Source of the DNA: Litsea cubeba
Taxonomy: Eukaryota > Streptophyta > Magnoliopsida > Laurales > Lauraceae
Length of the DNA stretch: 64,000 bases
Direction of reading: 5' to 3'
Assembly (NCBI GenBank): GCA_012931725.1
Contig: CM022955.1
Location: forward strand, 51,108,245-51,172,244
Position numbers and translations under genes: made by a program. Of this stretch, positions 21,509-35,312 are shown in pieces. The notes below the pieces were generated by a model that was not told the DNA's origin, did not search any database, and saw nothing but the letters and a program-made list of their open reading frames with translations. Positions within the stretch are counted from its first letter, which is position 1, and each line of letters starts with the position of its first letter.

Positions 21509-23152
21509 ATCTCCCCCTTTGCAATTTGATGGCAAACCTTTTATATGTTGGCAAACTTTGCTCAACACTAAATTTTCACACAGTCTTCAGCTCCTCCTTG
21601 GCTGGACAATCCTTGAAATCTTCTTGGATGCTTCTTCACTTTAGCTTGGGTTCTAGCTCTTTTTCTTCATTCTCCTTGATGCTTGGAGCTTGATCAATCT
21701 TCAAGCTTTCTCATCATCTTCCTTTCTTTAAACCAAGCATCTTCTTTAGCTTCCAAGCTCTTTCTTTTATCATCTTCTCCCCCTATGACCATGCATTTTC
21801 TCCCTTTGGGTAGCTTGATCACTCTTTCTCCCCCTTAATTCTTTCTCCCCCTTTGCCATTAAATTGCAAAGGTATCAATTGAAGAGAGGTACCTACACAC
21901 ATGAAATAAGGAAAATAACTTTAGTAGCACCTATTAACAAAAGAAATCGAAAATGAAATATATAACAGGGCATCATGCATGGGTAGATAGGCTATAAGGG
22001 TACAGAGCCAATATAAGGGTGAATTTGATCAACTCTAATGCTTCCTTAGAAGGTTTACTCCCCCTCAATCCATACTCTTCTTTTGACAAGGATTTAACTA
22101 ATAGGTGCAAGAAGAAGATGGTTTAACCAATTGAGGGTTAACTTCAAGAGAAGAATTAGATACCAATTGATAATGATAATTGACTATTAAAGTACAAATT
22201 GATCAAATTACCAATATAAAGATGCCAATTGACGGATAAGCTATAGGATAATTAAAGAGCAAGGTCAAAAGGAGATAAACTATCATGGATATCAATTGAA
22301 ATAAATAAAATATCAATTGAGATTCAAGGATAAAACTATTAACTCAATCACTCTAAAATGGAGTTAAGGAATACACCTATTAGGGTTCATCTAAATTAGA
22401 GCTATCCATGATGAGATGGGGTTAACTCAAACATAACATCTAACAATTTAACTATGAAAATCATAAGCTATGTAAGGTTTTGAATTTATTTCATACAATC
22501 ATTATATATAACTATCATGCACAAGAGGAATGAAATGAAGTTCAATCATGAAGCCTACCTCAACCATTAACCAACCAAGATTATGAACACATAAACATGG
22601 TGGTCATGTGATTTACCTATAAGTGCAAGAGAGGTGGCAATTATGAAGATTATGATGCTAATGGAATGTGACATGGAACAAAAGACATATGACTATCAGA
22701 TCAATCCAATGTACACAAGGCCTATCACAAACTCAAGATATGATATCAATTGGAAATGATACTAAATGAAAATGATACCAATTGATTACCAATTGAACAT
22801 GAAACATGATTAAGAGCAAGCATGTGACAAACACAAAATTCCAACAAGCATCATAAAATGATTATTCATCACTTTTAATGATTTGACTAATGAGCATAGT
22901 GATGAACAAGAGAAATTGCATAAAAAGATATAACTTAGTAGAACATGCAATTTTCACAGTGTCAAATCATATGAATTCAATATCTAAGAAGTCCATCAAA
23001 CAATAGATATAAACTATGAAATACAAGGAATGAATTTCAGAGATGTTCATATGATCAAGAACACTACTACGAAGTTGAAACATGTTTAATGAATGATACA
23101 ATAAGAAAATTACACATGAATCAACAACATAACCATCCAAGTCAAATAAAAA
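21509..23152 (-). other. Array unit 2 internal region without genes
   Basis: From the PPT (CAAAGGGGGAGAT at 21509-21522, minus strand) to the gag stop, no ORF with a domain is seen. The PPT-like tract recurs near 21778-21783, 21828-21853 and 22060. CAATTG occurs at least eight times, twice as GATACCAATTGA (22159-22170 and 22774-22785), identical to the PBS/LTR junction. This is where pol would sit in a complete copia element. Equivalent regions are 26108-27739, 30703-32348, 35313-36946 and 39930-41572. Confidence 0.8.
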
Positions 23153-24191
23153 CTAGAAAGCAAGAGGATGGATTTTTGGGTTCAAGTATGGTGTCTTAAC
23201 CATCATAGAATTTGATTTTACTTTCTTTGGTTCAAATATGGGTTTAGACACATTGCTTCTCCGTTGTTTGCACTCAAACCTAAAATGTCCATCAATGCCA
23301 CAATAATTACATTTAGACATGGGCAAGGAAGTGTGAGTGCTAGAGAATGAGGACTCACCTTTCACAAATGTGTTGGTGAATTTAAGGTCATGTGAAATAT
23401 TCTTCTCAAAATCAAGACCCATCCTATCTCTTTTAGATTTACCCAATTTCAATAACTTTTCAATCTTTCTTCACTTTGGGTAAATTTGCACTCATACTTT
23501 TGTTTGTAGGTTTCAAGTTTAGTGACTTGGTTTTTAAGGGTTGAGTTTTCATTTTTAACTTTTGTTAGTTCATGTTCAATTCCCTTAAATTTCTTTAGCT
23601 CTTCATGGGCAAGTTTTAATTCAAATTTAACTTCATTGATAGCATTAGATCCAAGTTCTAGAGTTTTTATCTTAATTTGTGCATTAGATAAATTTTCCAT
23701 AGAAATGGTTCACTTGGATTCTAAATTGTTAATGTTTTCATCTTGCCTTTTTAATTGATCTCTTAGTTTAGAATTTTCCTTATTAAGATTATCACAATCT
23801 ATCTTTGATTCTCTTATGTCATCTTTAATATTAGATAGATTATGTAAAGAGATCATGAACTTAGATTCTACATAATTTATTAATTCATCTTTTTCTTTAA
23901 GTTCGTTTTTAGAAGAGACTAATTCTTGGTTTAGACTTTTAGATTCTTGTTGTAATCTTTATTCTTTTTAACAAGCTCTAAGGAAAATGTACATAATTCA
24001 TCATAGGCTTGTTGAATGTCATCTTCATTTTCATTAATTTCTTCTTCTTTTATTTTAAGTTTAGATTCAAGTTGAGATAATTTAAATTCAATGTTTGAAT
24101 CTCCAAAAGATGGAAGAAGGAGGGGTCTAGAAGAAGCTACACAAGAATCTACAAAGTCTATCATAGTGGAATCCATTCTAATGATTTTCAT
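23153..24191 (-). pseudogene. Array unit 2 gag
   Basis: Starts MKIIRMDSTM at 24191. A 1-bp T deletion near 23958 breaks the frame after about 78 codons, an in-frame TGA lies at about 23710, and another 1-bp change occurs near 23463. The C-terminal part has one zinc knuckle, CNYCGIDGHFRFEC, near 23270-23312, then a short tail ending KIHPLAF. The coil-plus-knuckle layout matches the C-terminal half of SIRE/Tork-like Gag. The UBN2 capsid-like core is not evident. Confidence 0.8.
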
Positions 24192-24290
24192 AGAAAAAAC
24201 ACTACTAGGGTTCTAACTCAAGGATCTAGATAGAGAGGATCAACTCCGGGTGTTTAAGCCTAAATGGAGTAACCTTGTTCTGATACCAAT

Positions 24291-26107
24291 TGAAAGTCCA
24301 AGGGATCCTACCCTAGAGTGGGGGGGGGTTGAATAGGGTGATCTACACTTAATCACTAATTATGGCCAATTTTATTTCTTTACAAGTAACTAGTCACATG
24401 TGATGATTAACATACAAAATGCGGAAGCTTAAACAAAACAATCACCACTACACAAAGCTTTATAGTGGTTCGGCCTCAATGCCTACATCCACTACCAGCT
24501 TATGACTCAACACTCCACCGGATTTCCACTAAGTACGCTTTTTTAATAGGCTAAGCAATAACTATAGCAATGTTGTTTTTCAAGGCTTAACAACAACCTA
24601 TACAAGATGCTTTTCTAGGCTAAGCAATAACCTTTACACAATGCTTTTATATGGCTAAGCAATAACCTTACAAACAAATGATTTCTCTCAAAGAAAGTGT
24701 CTTGACAAAACACTCTAAGGGATTACAATTTGAGCTCAAATAATATTGCCTCTAAATAGGCGAATATGAAAATGAAAAGCTAACTCACACAACACTCTAA
24801 GTAATGCAAAGATGAATGCTCATGAAGTGTGTGTGTGAATTTTTCAATCAAGTTGAAAATGAAAGCTCAATCAATTTATGCTAAAAGCATTTAAAAGTTT
24901 AATGCACATAAAAAGATATGATTGAAGTAATAAGCAAATCACATGTACCAAATACAAACTTGCAGAAGATATGAAAAACAAGGGTTCACAAGTTGTATGA
25001 AATTAATTTAGTCTAAACATGTGATGCATGTGCAATGTTGTTTTCACAACCAAACTAATTCAACAAAGGTTTAAATGAATGAAAACAACAAGGAAAGATT
25101 CAAACTAAGTTAATGAATCATGACATAAAAGAAATCAAAGATTTTGGCAATGCATGATTAACAAAGTTTATAAGACAAACTTGTTTTGAAATCAAGGTGA
25201 AGAATCCTATGACTTAAATCAAAGATTAAGGAAGTAGAGGATTCAACACATCATAGTTTATATGCTAAAATCATTTACCAATAGTTTAACAAAGCATAAA
25301 ACAATGATTAATAAAAGGCAAAGCTTACTTGGTGGTTTAACTTCATTAATCTAAGCTTTAGCTTTCTTTAATGACCATTAGCCTTCCTTAGCTTGATCCC
25401 CATTCTTTTGCCCTCAAAATACCTCAAGAAGGGCTTCAAAGATCATCACTAATGGCTAAGGAATGAGTTTCTTTTTATAGAAAAAGTGGTCCAATGGCTC
25501 CTTGTCGGTTCGACCCACAGGTTGGTGTCGGTCAACCGACACCTGAACGGTCAGATTCCAACGGTCAAGAAATCTTCTGTTGTGCAGGTGTGGGTCAGCC
25601 GACAGGAACAGACAAGCTAACCGACAGTACAATTTTGTTCAGAAAACAGCTCTCTGGAATTCTAACCGAGAGGCTTTCGGTCAGCTTCTGAACCATGGTC
25701 GGTTAGCCGACACCTGACCGACATGCTAACCGACAGTGTGGCTAAAATCCCAACTTTTGCACATTTCAAAGTATTTTTATATAGGGATTTTTAGGCCACT
25801 AAACCAAGCTTGGAAACATGATTTTAAATCATCTAAGTGCTTTTAAAATCATGAAACATAAAAAGCCAAATATAATTTGAAACTTTAAAACATAGGCTAG
25901 CTTGATTTGTAAAAATTATTTTAAAAAAATAAATGCATCCAAGATTTAAATCCAAAACATGCGCAAAACTATGAGATTTACAATATTTAAAAACAATGCA
26001 TGTAGAAAATCAGATTTCAAGATATTTAACTCAATGCTTGTGTGAAAATCATGAGATGCTAAAATGATAACGCATCCATCAAATTGCAATACACAAAATC
26101 CCTAACA
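24291..26107 (-). repeat. Array LTR 2
   Basis: 1817 bp with the shortest G run (9 G near 24319). Otherwise it differs from LTR 1 by scattered single-base changes. Confidence 0.9.
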
Positions 26108-27739
26108 ATCTCCCCCTTTGCAATTTGATGGCAAACCTTTTATATGTTGGCAAACTTTGCTCAACACTAAATTTTCACACAGTCTTCAGCTCCTCCTTGG
26201 CTGGACAATCCTTGAAATCTTCTTGGATGCTTCTTCACTTTAGCTTGGGTTCTAGCTCTTTTTCTTCATTCTCCTTGATGCTTGGAGCTTGATCAATCTT
26301 CAAGCTTTCTCATCATCTTCCTTTCTTTTAAACCAAGCATCTTCTTTAGCTTTCCAAGCTCTTTCTTTTATCATCTTCTCCCCCTATGACCATGCATTTT
26401 CTCCCTTTGGGTAGCTTGATCACTCTTTCTCCCCCTTAATTCTTTCTCCCCCTTTGCCATTAAATTGCAAAGGTATCAATTGAAGAGAGGTACCTACACA
26501 CATGAAATAAGGAAAATAACTTTAGTAGCACCTATTAACAAAAGAAATCGAAAATGAAATATATAACAGGGCATCATGCATGGGTAGATAGGCTATAAGG
26601 GTACAGAGCCAATATAAGGGTGAATTTGATCAACTCTAATGCTTCCTTAGAAGGTTTACTCCCCCTCAATCCATACTCTTCTTTTGACAAGGATTTAACT
26701 AATAGGTGCAAGAAGAAGATGGTTTAACCAATTGAGGGTTAACTTCAAGAGAAGAATTAGATACCAATTGATAATGATAATTGACTATTAAAGTACAAAT
26801 TGATCAAATTACCAATATAAAGATGCCAATTGACGGATAAGCTATAGGATAATTAAAGAACAAGGTCAAAAGGAGATAAACTATCATAAATAAAAATATC
26901 AATTGAGATTCAAGGATAAAACTATTAACTCAATCACTCTAAAATGGAGTTAAGGAATACACCTATTAGGGTTCATCTAAATTAGAGCTATCCATGATGA
27001 GATGGGGTTAACTCAAACATAACATCTAACAATTTAACTATGAAAATCATAAGCTATGTAAGGTTTTTGAATTATTTCATACAATCATTATATATAACTA
27101 TCATGCACAAGAGGAATGAAATGAAGTTCAATCATGAAGCCTACCTCAACCATTAACCAACCAAGATTATGAACACATAAACATGGTGGTCATGTGATTT
27201 ACCTATAAGTGCAAGAGAGGTGGCAATTATGAAGATTATGATGCTACTGGAATGTGACATGGAACAAAAGACATATGACTATCAAGATCAATCCAATGTA
27301 CACAAGGCCTATCACAAACTCAAGATATGATATCAATTGGAAATGATACTAAATGAAAATGATACCAATTGATTACCAATTGAACATGAAACATGATTAA
27401 GAGCAAGCATGTGACAAACACAAAATTCCAACAAGCATCATAAAATGATTATTCATCACTTTTAATGATTTGACTAATGAGCATAGTGATGAACAAGAGA
27501 AATTGCATAAAAAGATATAACTTAGTTAGAACATGCAATTTTCACAGTGTCAAATCATATGAATTCAATATCTAAGAAGTCCATCAAACAATAGATATAA
27601 CTATGAAATACAAGGAATGAATTTCAAAGATGTTCATATGATCAAGAACACTACTACGAAGTTGAAACATGTTTAATGAATGATACCAATAAGAAAATTA
27701 CACATGAATCAACAACATAACCATCCAAGTCAAATAAAA

Positions 27740-28779
27740 CTAGAAAGCAAGAGGATGGATTTTTGGGTTCAAGTATGGTGTCTTAACCATCATAGAATTT
27801 GATTTTACTTTCTTTGGTTCAAATATGGGTTTAGACACATTGCTTCTCCGTTGTTTGCACTCAAACCTAAAATGTCCATCAATGCCACAATAATTACATT
27901 TAGACATGGGCAAGGAAGTGTGAGTGCTAGAGAATGAGGACTCACCTTTCACAAATGTGTTGGTGAATTTAAGGTCATGTGAAATATTCTTCTCAAAATC
28001 AAGACCCATCCTATCTCTTTTAGATTTACCCAATTTCAATAACTTTTCAAATCTTTCTTCACTTTGGGTAAATTTGCACTCATACTTTTGTTTGTAGGTT
28101 TCAAGTTTAGTGACTTGGTTTTTAAGGGTTGAGTTTTCATTTTTAACTTTTGTTAGTTCATGTTCAATTCCCTTAAATTTCTTTAGCTCTTCATGGGCAA
28201 GTTTTAATTCAAATTTAACTTCATTGATAGCATTAGATCCAAGTTCTAGAGTTTTTATCTTAATTTGTGCATTAGATAAATTTTCCATAGAAATGGTTCA
28301 CTTGGATTCTAAATTGTTAATGTTTTCATCTTGCCTTTTTAATTGATCTCTTAGTTTAGAATTTTCCTTATTAAGATTATCACAATCTATCTTTGATTCT
28401 CTTATGTCATCTTTAATATTAGATAGATTATGTAAAGAGATCATGAACTTAGATTCTACATAATTATTAATTCATCTTTTTCTTTAAGTTCGTTTTTAGA
28501 AGAGACTAATTCTTGGTTTAGACTTTTAGATTCTTGTTGTAATCTTTTATTCTTTTTAACAAGCTCTAAGGAAAATGTACATAATTCATCATAGGCTTGT
28601 TGAATGTCATCTTCATTTTCATTAATTTCTTCTTCTTTTATTTTAAGTTTAGATTCAAGTTGAGATAATTTAAATTCAATGTTTGAATCTCCAAAAGATG
28701 GAAGAAGGAGGGGTCTAGAAGAAGCTACACAAGAATCTACAAAGTCTATCATAGTGGAATCCATTCTAATGATTTTCAT
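27740..28779 (-). pseudogene. Array unit 3 gag
   Basis: A 1-bp deletion in a T run near 28463 stops the first frame after 107 codons. The shared TGA follows at about 28298, and the last 182 codons (28288-27740), including the zinc knuckle, are intact. Confidence 0.8.
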
Positions 28780-28878
28780 AGAAAAACACTACTAGGGTTC
28801 TAACTCAAGGATCTAGATAGAGAGGATCAACTCCGGGTGTTTAAGCCCTAAATGGAGTAACCTTGTTCTGATACCAAT

Positions 28879-30702
28879 TGAAAGTCCAAGGGATCCTACC
28901 CTAGAGTGGGGGGGGGGGGGTGGGGGGTTGAATAGGGTGATCTACACTTAATCACTAATTATGGCCAATTTTATTTCTTTACAAGTAACTAGTCACATGT
29001 GATGATTAACATACAAAATGCGGAAGCTTAAACAAAACAATCACCACTACACAAAGCTTTATAGTGGTTCGGCCTCAATGCCTACATCCACTACCAGCTT
29101 ATGACTCAACACTCCACCGGATTTCCACTAAGTACGCTTTTTAATAGGCTAAGCAATAACTATAGCAATGTTGTTTTTCAAGGCTTAACAACAACCTATA
29201 CAAGATGCTTTTCTAGGCTAAGCAATAACCTTTACACAATGCTTTTATATGGCTAAGCAATAACCTTACAAACAAATGATTTCTCTCAAAGAAAGTGTCT
29301 TGACAAAACACTCTAAGGGATTACAATTTGAGCTCAAATAATATTGCCTCTAAATAGGCGAATATGAAAATGAAAAGCTAACTCACACAACACTCTAAGT
29401 AATGCAAAGATGAATGCTCATGAAGTGTGTGTGTGAATTTTTCAATCAAGTTGAAAATGAAAGCTCAATCAATTTATGCTAAAAGCATTTAAAAGTTTAA
29501 TGCACATAAAAGATATGATTGAAGTAATAAGCAAATCACATGTACCAAATACAAACTTGCAGAAGATATGAAAAACAAGGGTTCACAAGTTGTATGAAAT
29601 TAATTTAGTCTAAACATGTGATGCATGTGCAATGTTGTTTTCACAACCAAACTAATTCAACAAAGGTTTAAATGAATGAAAACAACAAGGAAAGATTCAA
29701 ATTAAGTTAATGAATCATGACATAAAAGAAATCAAAGATTTTGGCAATGCATGATTAACAAAGTTTATAAGACAAACTTGTTTTGAAATCAAGGTGAAGA
29801 ATCCTATGACTTAAATCAAAGATTAAGGAAGTAGAGGATTCAACACATCATAGTTTATATGCTAAAATCATTTACCAATAGTTTAACAAAGCATAAAACA
29901 ATGATTAATAAAAGGCAAAGCTTACTTGGTGGTTTAACTTCATTAATCTAAGCTTTAGCTTTCTTTAATGACCATTAGCCTTCCTTAGCTTGATCCCCAT
30001 TCTTTTGCCTCAAAATACCTCAAGAAGGGCTTCAAAGATCATCACTAATGGCTAAGGAATGAGTTTCTTTTTATAGAAAAAGTGGTCCAATGGCTCCTTG
30101 TCGGTCGACCCACAGGTTGGTGTCGGTCAACCGACACCTGAACGGTCAGATTCCAACGGTCAAGAAATCTTCTGTTGTGCAGGTGTGGGTCAGCCGACAG
30201 GAACAGACAAGCTAACCGACAGTACAATTTTGTTCAGAAAACAGCTCTCTGGAATTCTAACCGAGAGGCTTTCGGTCAGCTTCTGAACCATGGTCGGTTA
30301 GCCGACACCTGACCGACATGCTAACCGACAGTGTGGCTAAAATCCCAACTTTTGCACATTTCAAAGTATTTTTATATAGGGATTTTTAGGCCACTAAACC
30401 AAGCTTGGAAACATGATTTTAAATCATCTAAGTGCTTTTAAAATCATGAAACATAAAAAGCCAAATATAATTTGAAACTTTAAAACATAGGCTAGCTTGA
30501 TTTGTAAAAATTATTTTAAAAAAATAAATGCATCCAAGATTTAAATCCAAAACATGCGCAAACTATGAGATTTACAATATTTAAAAACAATGCATGTAGA
30601 AAATCAGATTTCAAGATATTTAACTCAATGCTTGTGTGAAAAATCATGAGATGCTAAAATGATAACGCATCCATCAAATTGCAATACACAAAATCCCTAA
30701 CA
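28879..30702 (-). repeat. Array LTR 3
   Basis: 1824 bp. The G run is interrupted: 13 G, one T, 6 G (near 28908-28927). Confidence 0.9.
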
Positions 30703-32348
30703 ATCTCCCCCTTTGCAATTTGATGGCAAACCTTTTATATGTTGGCAAACTTTGCTCAACACTAAATTTTCACACAGTCTTCAGCTCCTCCTTGGCTGGA
30801 CAATCCTTGAAATCTTCTTGGATGCTTCTTCACTTTAGCTTGGGTTCTAGCTCTTTTTCTTCATTCTCCTTGATGCTTGGAGCTTGATCAATCTTCAAGC
30901 TTTCTCATCATCTTCCTTTCTTTAAACCAAGCATCTTCTTTAGCTTCCAAGCTCTTTCTTTTATCATCTTCTCCCCCTATGACCATGCATTTTCTCCCTT
31001 TGGGTAGCTTGATCACTCTTTCTCCCCCTTAATTCTTTCTCCCCCTTTGCCATTAAATTGCAAAGGTATCAATTGAAGAGAGGTACCTACACACATGAAA
31101 TAAGGAAAATAACTTTAGTAGCACCTATTAACAAAAGAAATCGAAAATGAAATATATAACAGGGCATCATGCATGGGTAGATAGGCTATAAGGGTACAGA
31201 GCCAATATAAGGGTGAATTTGATCAACTCTAATGCTTCCTTAGAAGGTTTACTCCCCCTCAATCCATACTCTTCTTTTGACAAGGATTTAACTAATAGGT
31301 GCAAGAAGAAGATGGTTTAACCAATTGAGGGTTAACTTCAAGAGAAGAATTAGATACCAATTGATAATGATAATTGACTATTAAAGTACAAATTGATCAA
31401 ATTACCAATATAAAGATGCCAATTGACGGATAAGCTATAGGATAATTAAAGAGCAAGGTCAAAAGGAGATAAACTATCATGGATATCAATTGAAATAAAT
31501 AAAAATATCAATTGAGATTCAAGGATAAAACTATTAACTCAATCACTCTAAAATGGAGTTAAGGAATACACCTATTAGGGTTCATCTAAATTAGAGCTAT
31601 CCATGATGAGATGGGGTTAACTCAAACATAACATCTAACAATTTAACTATGAAAATCATAAGCTATGTAAGGTTTTGAATTTATTTCATACAATCATTAT
31701 ATATAACTATCATGCACAAGAGGAATGAAATGAAGTTCAATCATGAAGCCTACCTCAACCATTAACCAACCAAGATTATGAACACATAAACATGGTGGTC
31801 ATGTGATTTACCTATAAGTGCAAGAGAGGTGGCAATTATGAAGATTATGATGCTAATGGAATGTGACATGGAACAAAAGACATATGACTATCAAGATCAA
31901 TCCAATGTACACAAGGCCTATCACAAACTCAAGATATGATATCAATTGGAAATGATACTAAATGAAAATGATACCAATTGATTACCAATTGAACATGAAA
32001 CATGATTAAGAGCAAGCATGTGACAAACACAAAATTCCAACAAGCATCATAAAATGATTATTCATCACTTTTAATGATTTGACTAATGAGCATAGTGATG
32101 AACAAGAGAAATTGCATAAAAAGATATAACTTAGTAGAACATGCAATTTTCACAGTGTCAAATCATATGAATTCAATATCTAAGAAGTCCATCAAACAAT
32201 AGATATAACTATGAAATACAAGGAATGAATTTCAAAGATGTTCATATGATCAAGAACACTACTACGAAGTTGAAACATGTTTAATGAATGATACCAATAA
32301 GAAAATTACACATGAATCAACAACATAACCATCCAAGTCAAATAAAAA

Positions 32349-33388
32349 CTAGAAAGCAAGAGGATGGATTTTTGGGTTCAAGTATGGTGTCTTAACCATC
32401 ATAGAATTTGATTTTACTTTCTTTGGTTCAAATATGGGTTTAGACACATTGCTTCTCCGTTGTTTGCACTCAAACCTAAAATGTCCATCAATGCCACAAT
32501 AATTACATTTAGACATGGGCAAGGAAGTGTGAGTGCTAGAGAATGAGGACTCACCTTTCACAAATGTGTTGGTGAATTTAAGGTCATGTGAAATATTCTT
32601 CTCAAAATCAAGACCCATCCTATCTCTTTTAGATTTACCCAATTTCAATAACTTTTCAAATCTTTCTTCACTTTGGGTAAATTTGCACTCATACTTTTGT
32701 TTGTAGGTTTCAAGTTTAGTGACTTGGTTTTTAAGGGTTGAGTTTTCATTTTTAACTTTTGTTAGTTCATGTTCAATTCCCTTAAATTTCTTTAGCTCTT
32801 CATGGGCAAGTTTTAATTCAAATTTAACTTCATTGATAGCATTAGATCCAAGTTCTAGAGTTTTTATCTTAATTTGTGCATTAGATAAATTTTCCATAGA
32901 AATGGTTCACTTGGATTCTAAATTGTTAATGTTTTCATCTTGCCTTTTTAATTGATCTCTTAGTTTAGAATTTTCCTTATTAAGATTATCACAATCTATC
33001 TTTGATTCTCTTATGTCATCTTTAATATTAGATAGATTATGTAAAGAGATCATGAACTTAGATTCTACATAATTTATTAATTCATCTTTTTCTTTAAGTT
33101 CGTTTTTAGAAGAGACTAATTCTTGGTTTAGACTTTTAGATTCTTGTTGTAATCTTTATTCTTTTTAACAAGCTCTAAGGAAAATGTACATAATTCATCA
33201 TAGGCTTGTTGAATGTCATCTTCATTTTCATTAATTTCTTCTTCTTTTATTTTAAGTTTAGATTCAAGTTGAGATAATTTAAATTCAATGTTTGAATCTC
33301 CAAAAGATGGAAGAAGGAGGGGTCTAGAAGAAGCTACACAAGAATCTACAAAGTCTATCATAGTGGAATCCATTCTAATGATTTTCAT
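32349..33388 (-). pseudogene. Array unit 4 gag
   Basis: Carries the same 1-bp T deletion as unit 2 (near 33155), so units 2 and 4 share it while 3 and 6 do not. The shared TGA lies at about 32907. The 182-codon C-terminal frame (32897-32349) is intact. Confidence 0.8.
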
Positions 33389-33487
33389 AGAAAAACACTA
33401 CTAGGGTTCTAACTCAAGGATCTAGATAGAGAGGATCAACTCCGGGTGTTTAAGCCCTAAATGGAGTAACCTTGTTCTGATACCAAT

Positions 33488-35312
33488 TGAAAGTCCAAGG
33501 GATCCTACCTAGAGTGGGGGGGGGGGGGGGGGGGGGGTTGAATAGGGTGATCTACACTTAATCACTAATTATGGCCAATTTTATTTCTTACAAGTAACTA
33601 GTCACATGTGATGATTAACATACAAAATGCGGAAGCTTAAACAAAACAATCACCACTACACAAAGCTTTATAGTGGTTCGGCCTCAATGCCTACATCCAC
33701 TACCAGCTTATGACTCAACACTCCACCGGATTTCCACTAAGTACGCTTTTTAATAGGCTAAGCAATAACTATAGCAATGTTGTTTTTCAAGGCTTAACAA
33801 CAACCTATACAAGATGCTTTTCTAGGCTAAGCAATAACCTTTACACAATGCTTTTATATGGCTAAGCAATAACCTTACAAACAAATGATTTCTCTCAAAG
33901 AAAGTGTCTTGACAAAACACTCTAAGGGATTACAATTTGAGCTCAAATAATATTGCCTCTAAATAGGCGAATATGAAAATGAAAAGCTAACTCACACAAC
34001 ACTCTAAGTAATGCAAAGATGAATGCTCATGAAGTGTGTGTGTGAATTTTTCAATCAAGTTGAAAATGAAAGCTCAATCAATTTATGCTAAAAGCATTTA
34101 AAAAGTTTAATGCACATAAAAAGATATGATTGAAGTAATAAGCAACTCACATGTACCACATACAAACTTGCAGAAGATATGAAAAACAAGGGTTCACAAG
34201 TTGTATGAAATTAATTTAGTCTAAACATGTGATGCATGTGCAATGTTGTTTTCACAACCAAACTAATTCAACAAAGGTTTTAAATGAATGAAAACAACAA
34301 GGAAAGATTCAATTAAGTTAATGAATCATGACATAAAAGAAATCAAAGATTTTGGCAATGCATGATTAACAAAGTTTATAAGACAAACTTGTTTTGAAAT
34401 CAAGGTGAAGAATCCTATGACTTAAATCAAAGATTAAGGAAGTAGAGGATTCAACACATCATAGTTTATATGCTAAAATCATTTACCAATAGTTTAACAA
34501 AGCATAAACAATGATTAATAAAAGGCAAAGCTTACTTGGTGGTTTAACTTCATTAATCTAAGCTTTAGCTTTCTTTAATGACCATTAGCCGTCCTTAGCT
34601 TGATCCCCATTCTTTTGCCTCAAAATACCTCAAGAAGGGCTTCAAATATCATCACTAATGGCTAAGGAATGAGTTTCTTTTTATAGAAAAAGTGGTCCAA
34701 TGGCTCCTTGTCGGTCGACCCACAGGTTGGTGTCGGTCAACCGACACATGAACGGTCAGATTCCAACGGTCAAGAAATCTTCTGTTGTGCAGGTGTGGGT
34801 CAGCGACAGGAACAGACAAGCTAACCGACAGTACAATTCATTGTTCAGAAAACAGCTCTCTGGAATTCTAACCGAGAGGCTTTCGGTCAGCTTCTGAACC
34901 ATGGTCGGTTAGCCGACACCTGACCGACATGCTAACCGACAGTGTGGCTAAAATCCCAACTTTTGCACATTTCAAAGTATTTTTATATAGGGATTTTTAG
35001 GCCACTAAACCAAGCTTGGAAACATGATTTTAAATCATCTAAGTGCTTTTAAAATCATGAAACATAAAAAGCCAATATAATTTGAAACTTTAAAACATAG
35101 GCTAGCTTGATTTGTAAAAATTATTTTAAAAAAATAAATGCATCCAAGATTTAAATCCAAAACATGCGCAAACTATGAGATTTACAATATTTAAAAACAA
35201 TGCATGTAGAAAATCAGATTTCAAGATATTTAACTCAATGCTTGTGTGAAAAATCATGAGATGCTAAAATGATAACGCATCCATCAAGCAATTGCAACAC
35301 AAATCCCTAACA
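33488..35312 (-). repeat. Array LTR 4
   Basis: 1825 bp with a 22-G run (33516-33537). Small indels relative to the other copies accumulate from about 34090 rightwards, for example near 34804, 34838 and 35287. Confidence 0.9.
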
